Source: Burkholderiaceae bacterium (GTDB lineage Bacteria; Pseudomonadota; Gammaproteobacteria; Burkholderiales; Burkholderiaceae_C). From it: a stretch of DNA of 64,000 nt. A program made the translations under genes and the position numbers. Where the stretch lies: assembly GCA_024235955.1 (NCBI GenBank), contig JACKLJ010000001.1:1411501-1475500 (forward strand), written 5' to 3'. This document shows positions 57,668 through 64,000 of the stretch, piece after piece. Position 1 is the stretch's first letter. Every line of letters starts with the position of its first letter. The notes under the pieces were generated by a model. It did not search any database. It saw nothing but the letters and a program-made list of their open reading frames with translations, and was not told the DNA's origin.

Positions 57668-58189
57668 ATGGCGGTGTATGAAGTGGATGGCAGGAAACCC
57701 CAGGTGGATTCCACCGCCTGGATCGCCGATTCGGCCGAGGTGATGGGCAACGTGACGCTCGGGCCCGACGCCAGCGTGTGGTTCGGCTGCGTGCTGCGCG
57801 GGGATACCGAAAGCATGAGCATCGGCGAGGGCAGCAACATCCAGGACCTGAGCGTGCTGCACGCCGACCGCGGCATGCCGCTCACGGTGGGCAGGAACGT
57901 GACGGTGGGCCACAGGGTCATGCTGCACGGCTGCACCATCGGCGACGAATCGCTGATCGGCATCGGCGCCGTGGTGCTGAACGGCGCCAGGATCGGCAGG
58001 AACTGCCTGGTCGGCGCCGGCTCGCTGGTGACCGAGGGCAAGGAATTCCCCGACGGCAGCATGATCATGGGCACGCCCGCCAAGGTGGTGCGCCAGCTCA
58101 CGCCCGAACAGATGGAAGGCCTGCGCCAGAGCGCCCAGCACTACATCGACAACGCCCGGCTGTTCCGCGCCACCTTGACCAAGCTGTGA
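57668..58189 (+). CDS. Gamma-carbonic-anhydrase family protein
   Basis: A 173-residue left-handed beta-helix protein with hexapeptide repeats. The metal-binding His residues appear in LSVLHAD, VTVGHRVMLHGCTIGD; the catalytic-site residues SVWFGCVLRGD and NIQDLS are conserved. Family members hydrate CO2 or bind acyl-CoA-like ligands; many have no proven activity. The start at ATG 57668 is supported by AGGAG nearby. A start at the same divergent region serves the DUF455 gene on the other strand. Confidence 0.86.
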   Translation: MAVYEVDGRKPQVDSTAWIADSAEVMGNVTLGPDASVWFGCVLRGDTESMSIGEGSNIQDLSVLHADRGMPLTVGRNVTVGHRVMLHGCTIGDESLIGIGAVVLNGARIGRNCLVGAGSLVTEGKEFPDGSMIMGTPAKVVRQLTPEQMEGLRQSAQHYIDNARLFRATLTKL

Positions 58190-58283
58190 CCCAGCGTGCC
58201 GCTCCGCCCATGCGCACCGGCTTCCGGGCCGGCCACGCGGGAGCGGGCGGTGCCGGCGAACGTCCTGCAACCAGCCCGGGGCG

Positions 58284-58313
58284 CTTGAGAACCCCGCGGC
58301 GACCCCTTATATA
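58284..58313 (+). promoter_or_regulatory. Heat-shock-like (sigma-32) promoter of hslO
   Basis: CTTGAGA at 58284-58290, 12 bases, CCCCTTATAT from 58303. This matches the sigma-32 pattern CTTGAAA / CCCCATNT. The sigma-70 reading is TTGAGA-17-TATATA. Transcription would begin at about the A of the start codon. Confidence 0.6.
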
Positions 58314-58319
58314 GTCAGG

Positions 58320-59309
58320 ATGTCCGAACTCCACAAATTCATCTTCGACGGGCTGCCGGTGCGCGGCCAGTTCGTGCGGCTGACCGACGCCTGGCAGGAC
58401 GTGCTGCGCCGGCGCGCCGCCAACACGCAGACCGGCGCCTACCCGCCGCCGGTGGCCGAGCTGCTGGGCGAAATGACCGCCGCGGCCGTGCTGATGCAGG
58501 CCGGCATCAAGTTCGACGGCGCGCTGGTGCTGCAGATCCAGGGCGACGGCCCGGTCAAGCTGGCCGTGGCCGAGGTGCAGACCGACCTGCGCCTGCGCGC
58601 CACCGCGTCGCTGGGTGCCGCCGTGCCGCCGGGGGCGAACCTGGCCGACATGGTCAACGCGCATGGCAAGGGCCGCTGCGCCATCACGCTGGACGCCAGG
58701 AGCCGCCAGCCGGGCCAGCAGCCCTACCAGGGCGTGGTGCCGCTGGTGGGCGAGGGCGGCGAGCCCCTCGGCAGCCTGGCCGGGGTGATCGAGCACTACA
58801 TGCGCCAGTCGGAACAGCTCGACACCACGCTGGTGCTGGCCGCCGACGAGCAGGTGGCCGCCGGGCTGCTGATCCAGCGGCTGCCGGTACAGGGCGAAAC
58901 CAACCTGTCGCAGAGCAACGTCGCGCGCGAGGACGAAGCGGGCGCGGAGGCCGAGGACGACTACCAGCGCATCGCCATCCTGACCCGGAGCCTGAAGCGC
59001 GAAGAGTTGCTGAGCCTGGACGCCGACACCGTCCTGCGCCGCCTGTTCTGGGAAGAGAAGCTGCTGCGCTTCGAGCCCCAGGCCGGCGCGCGCGGCCCGC
59101 GCTTTGCGTGTTCGTGCAGCCGCGAGCGCGTGGCGACCATGCTGCAGGGCCTGGGCCAGCAGGAGGCCGAGTCCATCCTGGCCGAGCAGGGCGTGATCGA
59201 GGTCGGCTGCGATTTCTGCGGTCACCAGGAGCGCTTCGACGCCGTCGATGTGGGGCGCCTGTTCACGCCCGCGCAGGACCTGCCGCCGGCCACGCCGTCG
59301 ATCCAGTGA
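58320..59309 (+). CDS. hslO: Redox-regulated chaperone Hsp33
   Basis: A 329-residue holdase chaperone activated by oxidation and unfolding. Typical parts: FIFDGLPVRGQFVRLTD, LLGEMTAAAVLMQAGIKFDGALVLQIQGDGPVKL, then a C-terminal zinc-binding redox switch with Cys-x-Cys (about residues 263-265, CSCSRERV) and Cys-x-x-Cys (about 296-299, CDFCGHQ). A charged insert (EDEAGAEAEDDYQR) precedes the switch. The promoter looks heat-shock responsive and the mRNA may be leaderless. trmD follows after 21 bases. Confidence 0.94.
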   Translation: MSELHKFIFDGLPVRGQFVRLTDAWQDVLRRRAANTQTGAYPPPVAELLGEMTAAAVLMQAGIKFDGALVLQIQGDGPVKLAVAEVQTDLRLRATASLGAAVPPGANLADMVNAHGKGRCAITLDARSRQPGQQPYQGVVPLVGEGGEPLGSLAGVIEHYMRQSEQLDTTLVLAADEQVAAGLLIQRLPVQGETNLSQSNVAREDEAGAEAEDDYQRIAILTRSLKREELLSLDADTVLRRLFWEEKLLRFEPQAGARGPRFACSCSRERVATMLQGLGQQEAESILAEQGVIEVGCDFCGHQERFDAVDVGRLFTPAQDLPPATPSIQ

Positions 59310-59330
59310 GCACCCAGCCAGGCAGCGGCC

Positions 59331-60104
59331 ATGCGGTTTGACGTCATCACCCTGTTGCCGGAACTGTTTGCTCCTTTTCTGGAAGCAGGCGTCGCCCGCC
59401 GCGCCTTCGCTGACGGCCTGATTGATCTCAAACTCTGGAACCCGCGCGAGTTCGCCGAGGGCAACTACCGCCGGGTGGACGACCGCCCCTTCGGCGGCGG
59501 CCCCGGCATGGTGATGCTGGCCGAGCCGCTGTCGCGCTGCCTGCAGGCCGTGCGTGCCGACCGGGCCGACGCGCCGGGCCAGGCCGCGCCGGTGGTGCTG
59601 TTCTCGCCGGTGGGCGAGGTGCTGCACCACGCGGCGGTGGAGCGCTGGGCGGCCAGCCCCGGCGCCATCCTGATCTGCGGGCGCTACGAGGGCATCGACC
59701 AGCGCTTCATCGACGCGCACGTGGATGCGCAGATCAGCCTGGGCGATTTCGTGCTGTCCGGCGGCGAGATCGCCGCGCTGGCACTGCTGGACGCCGTGGC
59801 CCGCCTGCAGCCCGGCGTGCTTCATGATGCAGGCAGCCACCAGGCCGACAGCTTCAACCCCGCCGTGGATGGCCTGCTTGACTGCCCGCACTACACCCGG
59901 CCGGAGGAATGGTGCGGCCAGCGGGTACCGGCGGAACTGCTGTCCGGCCATCATGCACAGATCGAGCGCTGGCGGCGCGACCGCCGGCTGGAGCTGACGG
60001 CGCAGCATCGGCCCGACCTGATCGCCGCCGCCCGGGCCGACGGCCTGCTGTCCACCCCGGACGAGCAGTTGCTGGCCCGCCTGACCGAGGCCGGCGCGCC
60101 CTGA
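59331..60104 (+). CDS. trmD: tRNA (guanine(37)-N1)-methyltransferase
   Basis: A 257-residue SPOUT methyltransferase that methylates G37 next to the anticodon and prevents frameshifts. Visible: DVITLLPELFAPFLE, RPFGGGPGMVMLAEPL, FSPVGEV, ICGRYEGIDQRFID and ISLGDFVLSGGEIAALALLDAVARLQPGVL (the knot region). The Asp needed for catalysis lies in the C-terminal domain (SFNPAVDGLLDCPHYTRPEEW). In many bacteria trmD follows rpsP and rimM; here it follows hslO with a 21-base gap. Confidence 0.95.
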   Translation: MRFDVITLLPELFAPFLEAGVARRAFADGLIDLKLWNPREFAEGNYRRVDDRPFGGGPGMVMLAEPLSRCLQAVRADRADAPGQAAPVVLFSPVGEVLHHAAVERWAASPGAILICGRYEGIDQRFIDAHVDAQISLGDFVLSGGEIAALALLDAVARLQPGVLHDAGSHQADSFNPAVDGLLDCPHYTRPEEWCGQRVPAELLSGHHAQIERWRRDRRLELTAQHRPDLIAAARADGLLSTPDEQLLARLTEAGAP

Positions 60105-60134
60105 TGGACAGGCCAGCTCCACCCGGGCTATAAT
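60105..60134 (+). promoter_or_regulatory. Promoter of rplS
   Basis: TGGACA at 60105-60110, 18 bases, perfect TATAAT at 60129-60134. It lies just after trmD and would give rplS a 5' leader of about 110 bases. No known leader structure was identified in it. Confidence 0.75.
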
Positions 60135-60250
60135 TAAAGGCTTTTCGATCCTCTGCCAGCCGCGGCCCAGAAGATGCTTGAAGGGGAAACATTGCCCCGC
60201 CAAGCTGCCGCCCCTAGCGTAGCGTGTGCACGATCGAGCAGGAAAAAGCG

Positions 60251-60637
60251 ATGAACCTGATCCAAACCCTCGAAAAAGAGGAAATCGAGCGCCTGGGCAA
60301 GAACATTCCCCAGTTCGCTCCCGGCGACACCGTGGTGGTGAGCGTCAACGTGGTGGAAGGCACCCGCAAGCGCGTGCAGGCCTTCGAAGGCGTGGTGATC
60401 GCCAAGCGCAACCGGGGCCTGAACAGCGCCTTCATCGTGCGCAAGATCTCCAGCGGCGAGGGTGTCGAGCGCACCTTCCAGACCTACAGCCCGCTGATCG
60501 CCGGCATCGAGGTCAAGCGCCGTGGTGACGTGCGCCGCGCCAAGCTGTACTACCAGCGCGACCGTCGCGGCAAGAAGGCCCGCATCAAGGAAAAGCTGCC
60601 CAGCCGGGTGGAAAAGCAGGTCGGCGCCGCAGCCTGA
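60251..60637 (+). CDS. rplS: 50S ribosomal protein L19
   Basis: A 128-residue L19. MNLIQTLEKEEIERLGKNIP, FAPGDTVVVSVNVVEGTRKRVQAFEGVVIAKRNRGLNSAF, and RRGDVRRAKLYYQRDRRGKKARIKEKLP are nearly invariant in the family. A short C-terminal extension (SRVEKQVGAAA) follows. It binds 23S rRNA near the 30S interface. ATG 60251 is the family start; a frame upstream is open but not conserved. It has its own promoter and a terminator follows. Confidence 0.97.
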   Translation: MNLIQTLEKEEIERLGKNIPQFAPGDTVVVSVNVVEGTRKRVQAFEGVVIAKRNRGLNSAFIVRKISSGEGVERTFQTYSPLIAGIEVKRRGDVRRAKLYYQRDRRGKKARIKEKLPSRVEKQVGAAA

Positions 60638-60679
60638 TCCCGCTGATGCTGCCAAGGGCCGTCAGGCCCGCCGCAAGCC

Positions 60680-60713
60680 AACCGCCCGTGGCCGCAGGTC
60701 ACCGGCGGTTTTT
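60680..60713 (+). terminator. Rho-independent terminator after rplS
   Basis: AACCGCC and GGCGGTT form the stem, with an inner GTG/CAC step, followed by a T-rich TTTTTCTTT run. Confidence 0.7.
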
Positions 60714-60758
60714 CTTTGGTGCGGCGGCTGGCGGCGAACCCGGCCCACTCAGCGCCTC

Positions 60759-61520
60759 ATGACCCAGTCCCAGCCGGCTCGCGTCGCCACGCCTTTGTCC
60801 AGGCTGCCCAACTTCGACCCCCGCCAGGTGCCGGTGGCGGCGGTGGACGGCCACCTGCCGGCCATCGCGCCCGGGCAGCTCACGCCCGCCGCGCTGCGCC
60901 AGCGCTTCAGCACGCCGCCGGCCTGGCAGCCCGAGGTGCGGCGCGAGCCGCGCTTTGCCGACCGCGCGCCGGCCCCCGCGGCGGTGCTGGTGCCGCTGGT
61001 CGACCGGCCGGGCGGCCTGTCGGTGCTGCTGACCGAGCGCACCGCCAACCTTTCGACCCATTCGGGCCAGATCGCGTTCCCCGGCGGCAAGGTCGACGCC
61101 GAAGACGCCAGCGTGGTGGACGCCGCGCTGCGCGAGGCCGAGGAAGAGGTGGATCTGAAGCGCAGCTTCGTCGAGGTGATCGGCCAGCTGCCGGTGTACG
61201 AGACCGGCACGCGCTTCCTGGTCACCCCGGTGGTGGCGCTGGTGCGCGAGGGCTTCGTGCTGCACCCCAGCCCGCACGAGGTGGCCCACGCCTTCGAGGT
61301 GCCGCTGGCCTTTCTGATGGATCCGGCGCACCACCGGCGCCACCATTTCGAGTGGGAGGGCACGGTGCGCGAATGGTTTTCCATGCCTTATCTTGAACCG
61401 GCCCGCGTGGACCTGGCCGCCGGCGAGACGCCGCCTGCGCCGGCCAGCGAGGTCGAGCGCTTCATCTGGGGCGCCACCGCCGGCATGTTGCGCAACTTCT
61501 ACAGGTTCCTGGCTGCCTGA
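60759..61520 (+). CDS. NUDIX hydrolase, CoA pyrophosphatase type
   Basis: A 253-residue NUDIX protein. The Nudix box is GGKVDAEDASVVDAALREAEEEVDL, with one extra residue common in this group; it is preceded by the CoA-type motif LLTERTANLSTHSGQIAFPGG, which matches the NuBI/UPF0035 signature for CoA pyrophosphatases. It would cut CoA to 4'-phosphopantetheine and ADP or act on related pyrophosphates. Length is about 50 residues longer at the N-terminus than short members. It is independent of rplS, being after its terminator. Confidence 0.88.
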   Translation: MTQSQPARVATPLSRLPNFDPRQVPVAAVDGHLPAIAPGQLTPAALRQRFSTPPAWQPEVRREPRFADRAPAPAAVLVPLVDRPGGLSVLLTERTANLSTHSGQIAFPGGKVDAEDASVVDAALREAEEEVDLKRSFVEVIGQLPVYETGTRFLVTPVVALVREGFVLHPSPHEVAHAFEVPLAFLMDPAHHRRHHFEWEGTVREWFSMPYLEPARVDLAAGETPPAPASEVERFIWGATAGMLRNFYRFLAA

Positions 61521-61575
61521 GCCTTCATGGGCCGCCGGCGCGCACCATCGCAGGGTGTGCCGCTATCATGTTTGA

Positions 61576-62550
61576 ATGGCCCTGTTCGCGATCGTGATCG
61601 CCCTGCTGCTCGAGCAGATCCGCCCGCTCGGCGCGCAAAGCCTGGCTGCGCGCCAGCTGCGGGTATGGACGCGCCAGACCGCCGCCAACACCGACGCCGG
61701 CACCGCGCTGCACGGCTGGCTGGCCTGGTCGCTCGCGGTGGTGCTGCCGGCGGTATTGGCCGCGGCCATTCACCTGCTGGCGCTGTGGGCGGGCGGCTGG
61801 CTGCTGGCGCTGGCGTGGAACGTGGTCGTGCTCTACCTCACGCTGGGTTTTCGCCAGTTCAGCCACCACTTCACCACCATCCGCGACGCGCTGGAAGCCG
61901 GCGACGACGAGCGTGCCCGCCAGCTGCTGGCACGCTGGCAGGGCGGCGACACCAGCCGGCTCGGCCGCGGCGACGTGCTGCGCCAGGTCATCGAAACCTC
62001 GGTGCTGGCCGCGCACCGCCATGTGTTCGGCGTGCTGGCCTGCTACGGCGCGCTGGCCATGCTGGGCCTGGGGCCGGCCGGTGCCGTGCTCTACCGCAAT
62101 GCCGAGTTTGTGCGCCGCTACTGGCAGCGTCACCAGGCCGCGGGCGATGCGCCGGTCAGCCAGGCGCTGCTCCAGGCCGCCCGCTCGGCCTGGCGTGCCG
62201 TCGACTGGCTGCCGGCGCGCATGACGGCGCTGGGTTTCGCCATCGTCGGCAGCTTCGAGGATGCCATCGACTGCTGGCGCAACTTTGCCGCGCGCTTTGC
62301 CGACCCGAACGAGGGTGTGATCCTGGCTGCCACGGCCGGCGCCATCGACGTGCAGCTGGGCGGCGGCGCGATGCGTCCGCAGCCGGCGGCGAGTGCGGCG
62401 TCCATTGAGGCGGTCCGTGCCGCCGAAGGCCTGCCCGGGCAGCCGCCCCAGCTGGCGCACCTCACGCGCGTGGTCGGTCTGGTGTGGCGCGTGGTGGTGC
62501 TGTGGCTGTTCCTGCTGGCGCTGCTCACGCTGGCGCATGTGCTGGGCTGA
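61576..62550 (+). CDS. CobD/CbiB-like membrane protein (AmpE-like paralogue)
   Basis: A 324-residue membrane protein with about four helices. It begins MALFAIVIALLLEQIRPL and has LGFRQFSHHFTTIRDALEAGD and RHVFGVLACYGALAMLGLGPAGAVLYR-type segments (AHRHVFGVLACYG). Family databases place these proteins next to CobD/CbiB and AmpE, but the diagnostic HPV motif of the true cobD at 16366 is missing. A role in cell wall or signalling is as likely as one in B12. It follows the NUDIX gene in related genomes too, as I recall. Confidence 0.78.
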   Translation: MALFAIVIALLLEQIRPLGAQSLAARQLRVWTRQTAANTDAGTALHGWLAWSLAVVLPAVLAAAIHLLALWAGGWLLALAWNVVVLYLTLGFRQFSHHFTTIRDALEAGDDERARQLLARWQGGDTSRLGRGDVLRQVIETSVLAAHRHVFGVLACYGALAMLGLGPAGAVLYRNAEFVRRYWQRHQAAGDAPVSQALLQAARSAWRAVDWLPARMTALGFAIVGSFEDAIDCWRNFAARFADPNEGVILAATAGAIDVQLGGGAMRPQPAASAASIEAVRAAEGLPGQPPQLAHLTRVVGLVWRVVVLWLFLLALLTLAHVLG

Positions 62551-62559
62551 ACATCTGTT

Positions 62560-62624
62560 TCAGCATCAAAAAAGGCCGAAAGCCCAATATTGGCGGCCTC
62601 AGGCAGCTATTGTTAACGTAGCAA
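62560..62624 (+). repeat. Type-1 repeat copy before the gene scar
   Basis: CATCAAAAAAGGCCGAAAGCCC, variable centre, CCTCAGGCAGCTATTGTTAACG. It abuts the LysR remnant's stop at 62626. Confidence 0.75.
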
Positions 62625-62625
62625 T

Positions 62626-62798
62626 TCAGCCGACGGACACTGCTGCGTGGGCGCGCTGGGCGGCGCGGGTGAGGTGGTCCAGCAGCAGGCGTGCGGCCGG
62701 GGTCAGGCTTTCCAGACTGCGAAAGCAGATCGCGAAGCGCCGGGTGGCCCAGGCGTCGTCCAGCGGCGTGACCGCCAGGCCTAAAGCGTCGGTGTAAG
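62626..62798 (-). pseudogene. LysR-type regulator remnant (C-terminal part)
   Basis: On the reverse strand only the last 55 or so codons of a LysR regulator remain: LGLAVTPLDDAWATRRFAIC, then LTPAARLLLDHLT and the stop. The pattern (GLAVTPLDDAWA) is the end of the substrate-binding domain of LysR proteins that neighbour Bug/TctC genes. There is no start, DNA-binding domain or first effector lobe. The break is near 62798, where a different gene begins on the other strand. Confidence 0.75.
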
Positions 62799-62936
62799 CG
62801 CGTGGCGTTGGATGCCAAGGCCAAACAGGGCAACACCATCCGCGTAAGCACGCCAGAGCAGGCCCAGGCCCATTTCGAGAGCGAACTGGTTCGCTATGCG
62901 GCGCTGGTGAAGAAGGCGGGAGTGGAGCCGCAGTAG
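62799..62936 (+). pseudogene. Bug/TctC solute-binding protein remnant (C-terminal part)
   Basis: Only the last 45 codons remain: ALDAKAKQGNTIRVSTPEQ, AQAHFESELVRYAALVKKAG and VEPQ before TAG at 62934. This is the closing helix of Bug/TctC binding proteins (EQFAAHIRAELARWARVVKDAG type). No start or signal peptide is present. It is directly joined to the reversed LysR remnant. The two 5' ends and the shared promoter region have been lost. Confidence 0.75.
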
Positions 62937-63009
62937 CCTGGCAAGGAATGCCAACTGCAGCTAGGGTAATTCCCGAGCGTGAGCGGGCTCCAGCGGGCCG
63001 GCTGGCCGA

Positions 63010-63039
63010 TAGAATCATTAACCGACCGATCGGTCAGTT
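63010..63039. promoter_or_regulatory. -10 element and TetR-type palindrome before the binding-protein gene
   Basis: TAGAAT at 63010-63015, then AACCGACCGATCGGTCAGTT at 63020-63039 with the perfect core GACCGATCGGTC at 63024-63035. Sites of this type are bound by TetR-family regulators such as PaaR and related acyl-CoA sensors. Its position just after the -10 fits repression. Confidence 0.65.
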
Positions 63040-63102
63040 TATGGATCGCGAGTGCGATCGAGCGGCCGAACCTGCAACCCATCCCGCCTGGAGACAAAAC
63101 CC

Positions 63103-64000
63103 ATGAAGTTGAAGAAACTGGTGCTGACCGGTGCCCTCCTGACCGGCCTGGCCGCCACCGCCTGGGCCGACGTGAACGTCGGTGTCACGCTGTCGGCCAC
63201 TGGCCCCGCAGCCTCGCTGGGCATCCCCGAGAAGAACACCGTGGCGCTGCTGCCCAAGACCATTGGTGGCCAGAAGATCAACTACATCGTGCTGGACGAC
63301 GCCTCGGACACCACGCAGGCCGTGACCAACACGCGCAAGCTGATCGCCGAGAACAAGGTGGACGTGATCATCGGCTCCAGCATCACGCCGAATTCGCTGG
63401 CCATGATCGATCCGGTGGCCGAAAGCCAGACGCCGATGATCTCGCTGGGTGCCTCGGCCGCCATCATCGAGCCGCAGGACGCCAAGAAGCACTGGGTCTT
63501 CAAGACGCCGCAGAACGACATCATGATGGCGCTGGCCATCGCCGAGCACATGGCGGCCAACGGCGTGAAGACGGCGGCGTACATCGGCTTTTCCGACGCC
63601 TACGGCGAGGGCTGGGCCAAGGAATTCGGCAAGGCGGCCGAGCTGAAGAAGATCAAGCTGGTGGCCAACGAGCGCTACTCGCGCAACGATACCGCGGTCA
63701 CGGGTCAGGTGCTCAAGATCATGGCCGCCAAGCCCGATGCCGTGCTGGTGGGCGGTTCCGGCACGCCGGCCGCGCTGCCGCAGAAGACGCTCAAGGAGCG
63801 TGGCTATGCCGGCAAGTACTACCAGACGCACGGCGTGGCCAACGCCGACTTCCTGCGCGTGGGCGGCAAGGACGTGGAAGGCACGTTCCTGCCTGCCGGT
63901 CCGGTGCTGGTGGCCGATCAGCTGCCCGCGTCCAACCCGGTGCGCAAGTCGGCCATGGCGTACATCCAGGCGTATGAGGCGGCTTACGGCAAGGGCAGCG
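63103..64000 (+). CDS. ABC transporter substrate-binding protein, branched-chain amino-acid type (partial)
   Basis: The reading frame is open to the window edge; 299 codons are visible. Residues 1-22 are a signal peptide (LVLTGALLTGLAATAWA). The Leu/Ile/Val-binding-type fold shows VGVTLSATGPAASLGIPEKN, VLDDASDTTQAVTNTRKLI, VIIGSSITPNSLAMIDPVA and IGFSDAYGEGWAKEF. Homologues bind amino acids, aromatic acids or other small anions for import by Liv-type transporters. The nearby TetR-type operator suggests induction by a CoA-linked catabolite, by analogy with paa-type genes. The rest of the operon lies outside. Confidence 0.87.
   Translation, partial: MKLKKLVLTGALLTGLAATAWADVNVGVTLSATGPAASLGIPEKNTVALLPKTIGGQKINYIVLDDASDTTQAVTNTRKLIAENKVDVIIGSSITPNSLAMIDPVAESQTPMISLGASAAIIEPQDAKKHWVFKTPQNDIMMALAIAEHMAANGVKTAAYIGFSDAYGEGWAKEFGKAAELKKIKLVANERYSRNDTAVTGQVLKIMAAKPDAVLVGGSGTPAALPQKTLKERGYAGKYYQTHGVANADFLRVGGKDVEGTFLPAGPVLVADQLPASNPVRKSAMAYIQAYEAAYGKGS

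Overview
The window is high-GC bacterial DNA with the gene content and dispersed repeats typical of Burkholderiales, most likely the family Comamonadaceae. Pointers are the trmD-rplS-NUDIX-CobD-like order, the ZapA/6S RNA arrangement, the B12 salvage cluster and two repeat families (one ending GCAGGCAGCTAT, one starting CCCCCCTGAGTCGC). The species cannot be named from this sequence. No tRNA, rRNA, CRISPR array, prophage or transposase gene was seen.

Layout. 1-3214: the end of hemN, two TauE/SafE-type permeases, a 6S RNA (reverse strand) and zapA with a small coiled-coil partner. 3285-10636: a cobalamin riboswitch followed by btuB, a signal-less corrinoid-binding protein, cobU, btuF, btuC, btuD and cobO. 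10723-16337: a block that interrupts the B12 cluster, holding a lipoprotein hydrolase, an MmeI-like type IIL restriction-modification enzyme and two related small membrane proteins. 16366-25322: the rest of the B12 genes (cobD/cbiB, cobC, a His-tailed EamA permease, cobQ, cobT, cobS, an alpha-ribazole phosphatase-like gene), with a serine hydrolase inside. No corrin-ring genes are present, so the set fits uptake and salvage of corrinoids with nucleotide-loop assembly.

25354-43562: an AlkB-like dioxygenase with a LexA-type box over its start codon, an alpha/beta hydrolase with a DUF364-type protein, pncB, an NhaD-type antiporter, an Ntn-hydrolase acylase, a Xre/RES toxin-antitoxin pair split by repeats, a 2-hydroxyacid dehydrogenase, a second MmeI-like enzyme, rmuC, an MFS permease and a lipoprotein esterase. 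43653-56731: a RidA-like gene, then a large cluster of circularly permuted ATP-grasp, alpha-E and transglutaminase-like proteins on both sides of comEC; this is a predicted amide-bond-forming system with no known product. 56792-64000: a DUF455 ferritin-like protein, a gamma-carbonic anhydrase, hslO, trmD, rplS, a CoA pyrophosphatase-like NUDIX protein, a CobD-like paralogue, a scar made of two gene remnants (LysR and Bug/TctC), and the start of a branched-chain amino-acid type binding protein.

The most unusual aspect is the relation between repeats and genes. About 23 copies of a roughly 55-65 bp element occur. At least nine lie in frame inside coding sequences; others supply start codons (two genes) or stop codons (several genes). 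A second family begins directly after the stop codon of its upstream gene. Two further repeat types are inserted in frame in cobT and in a restriction enzyme.
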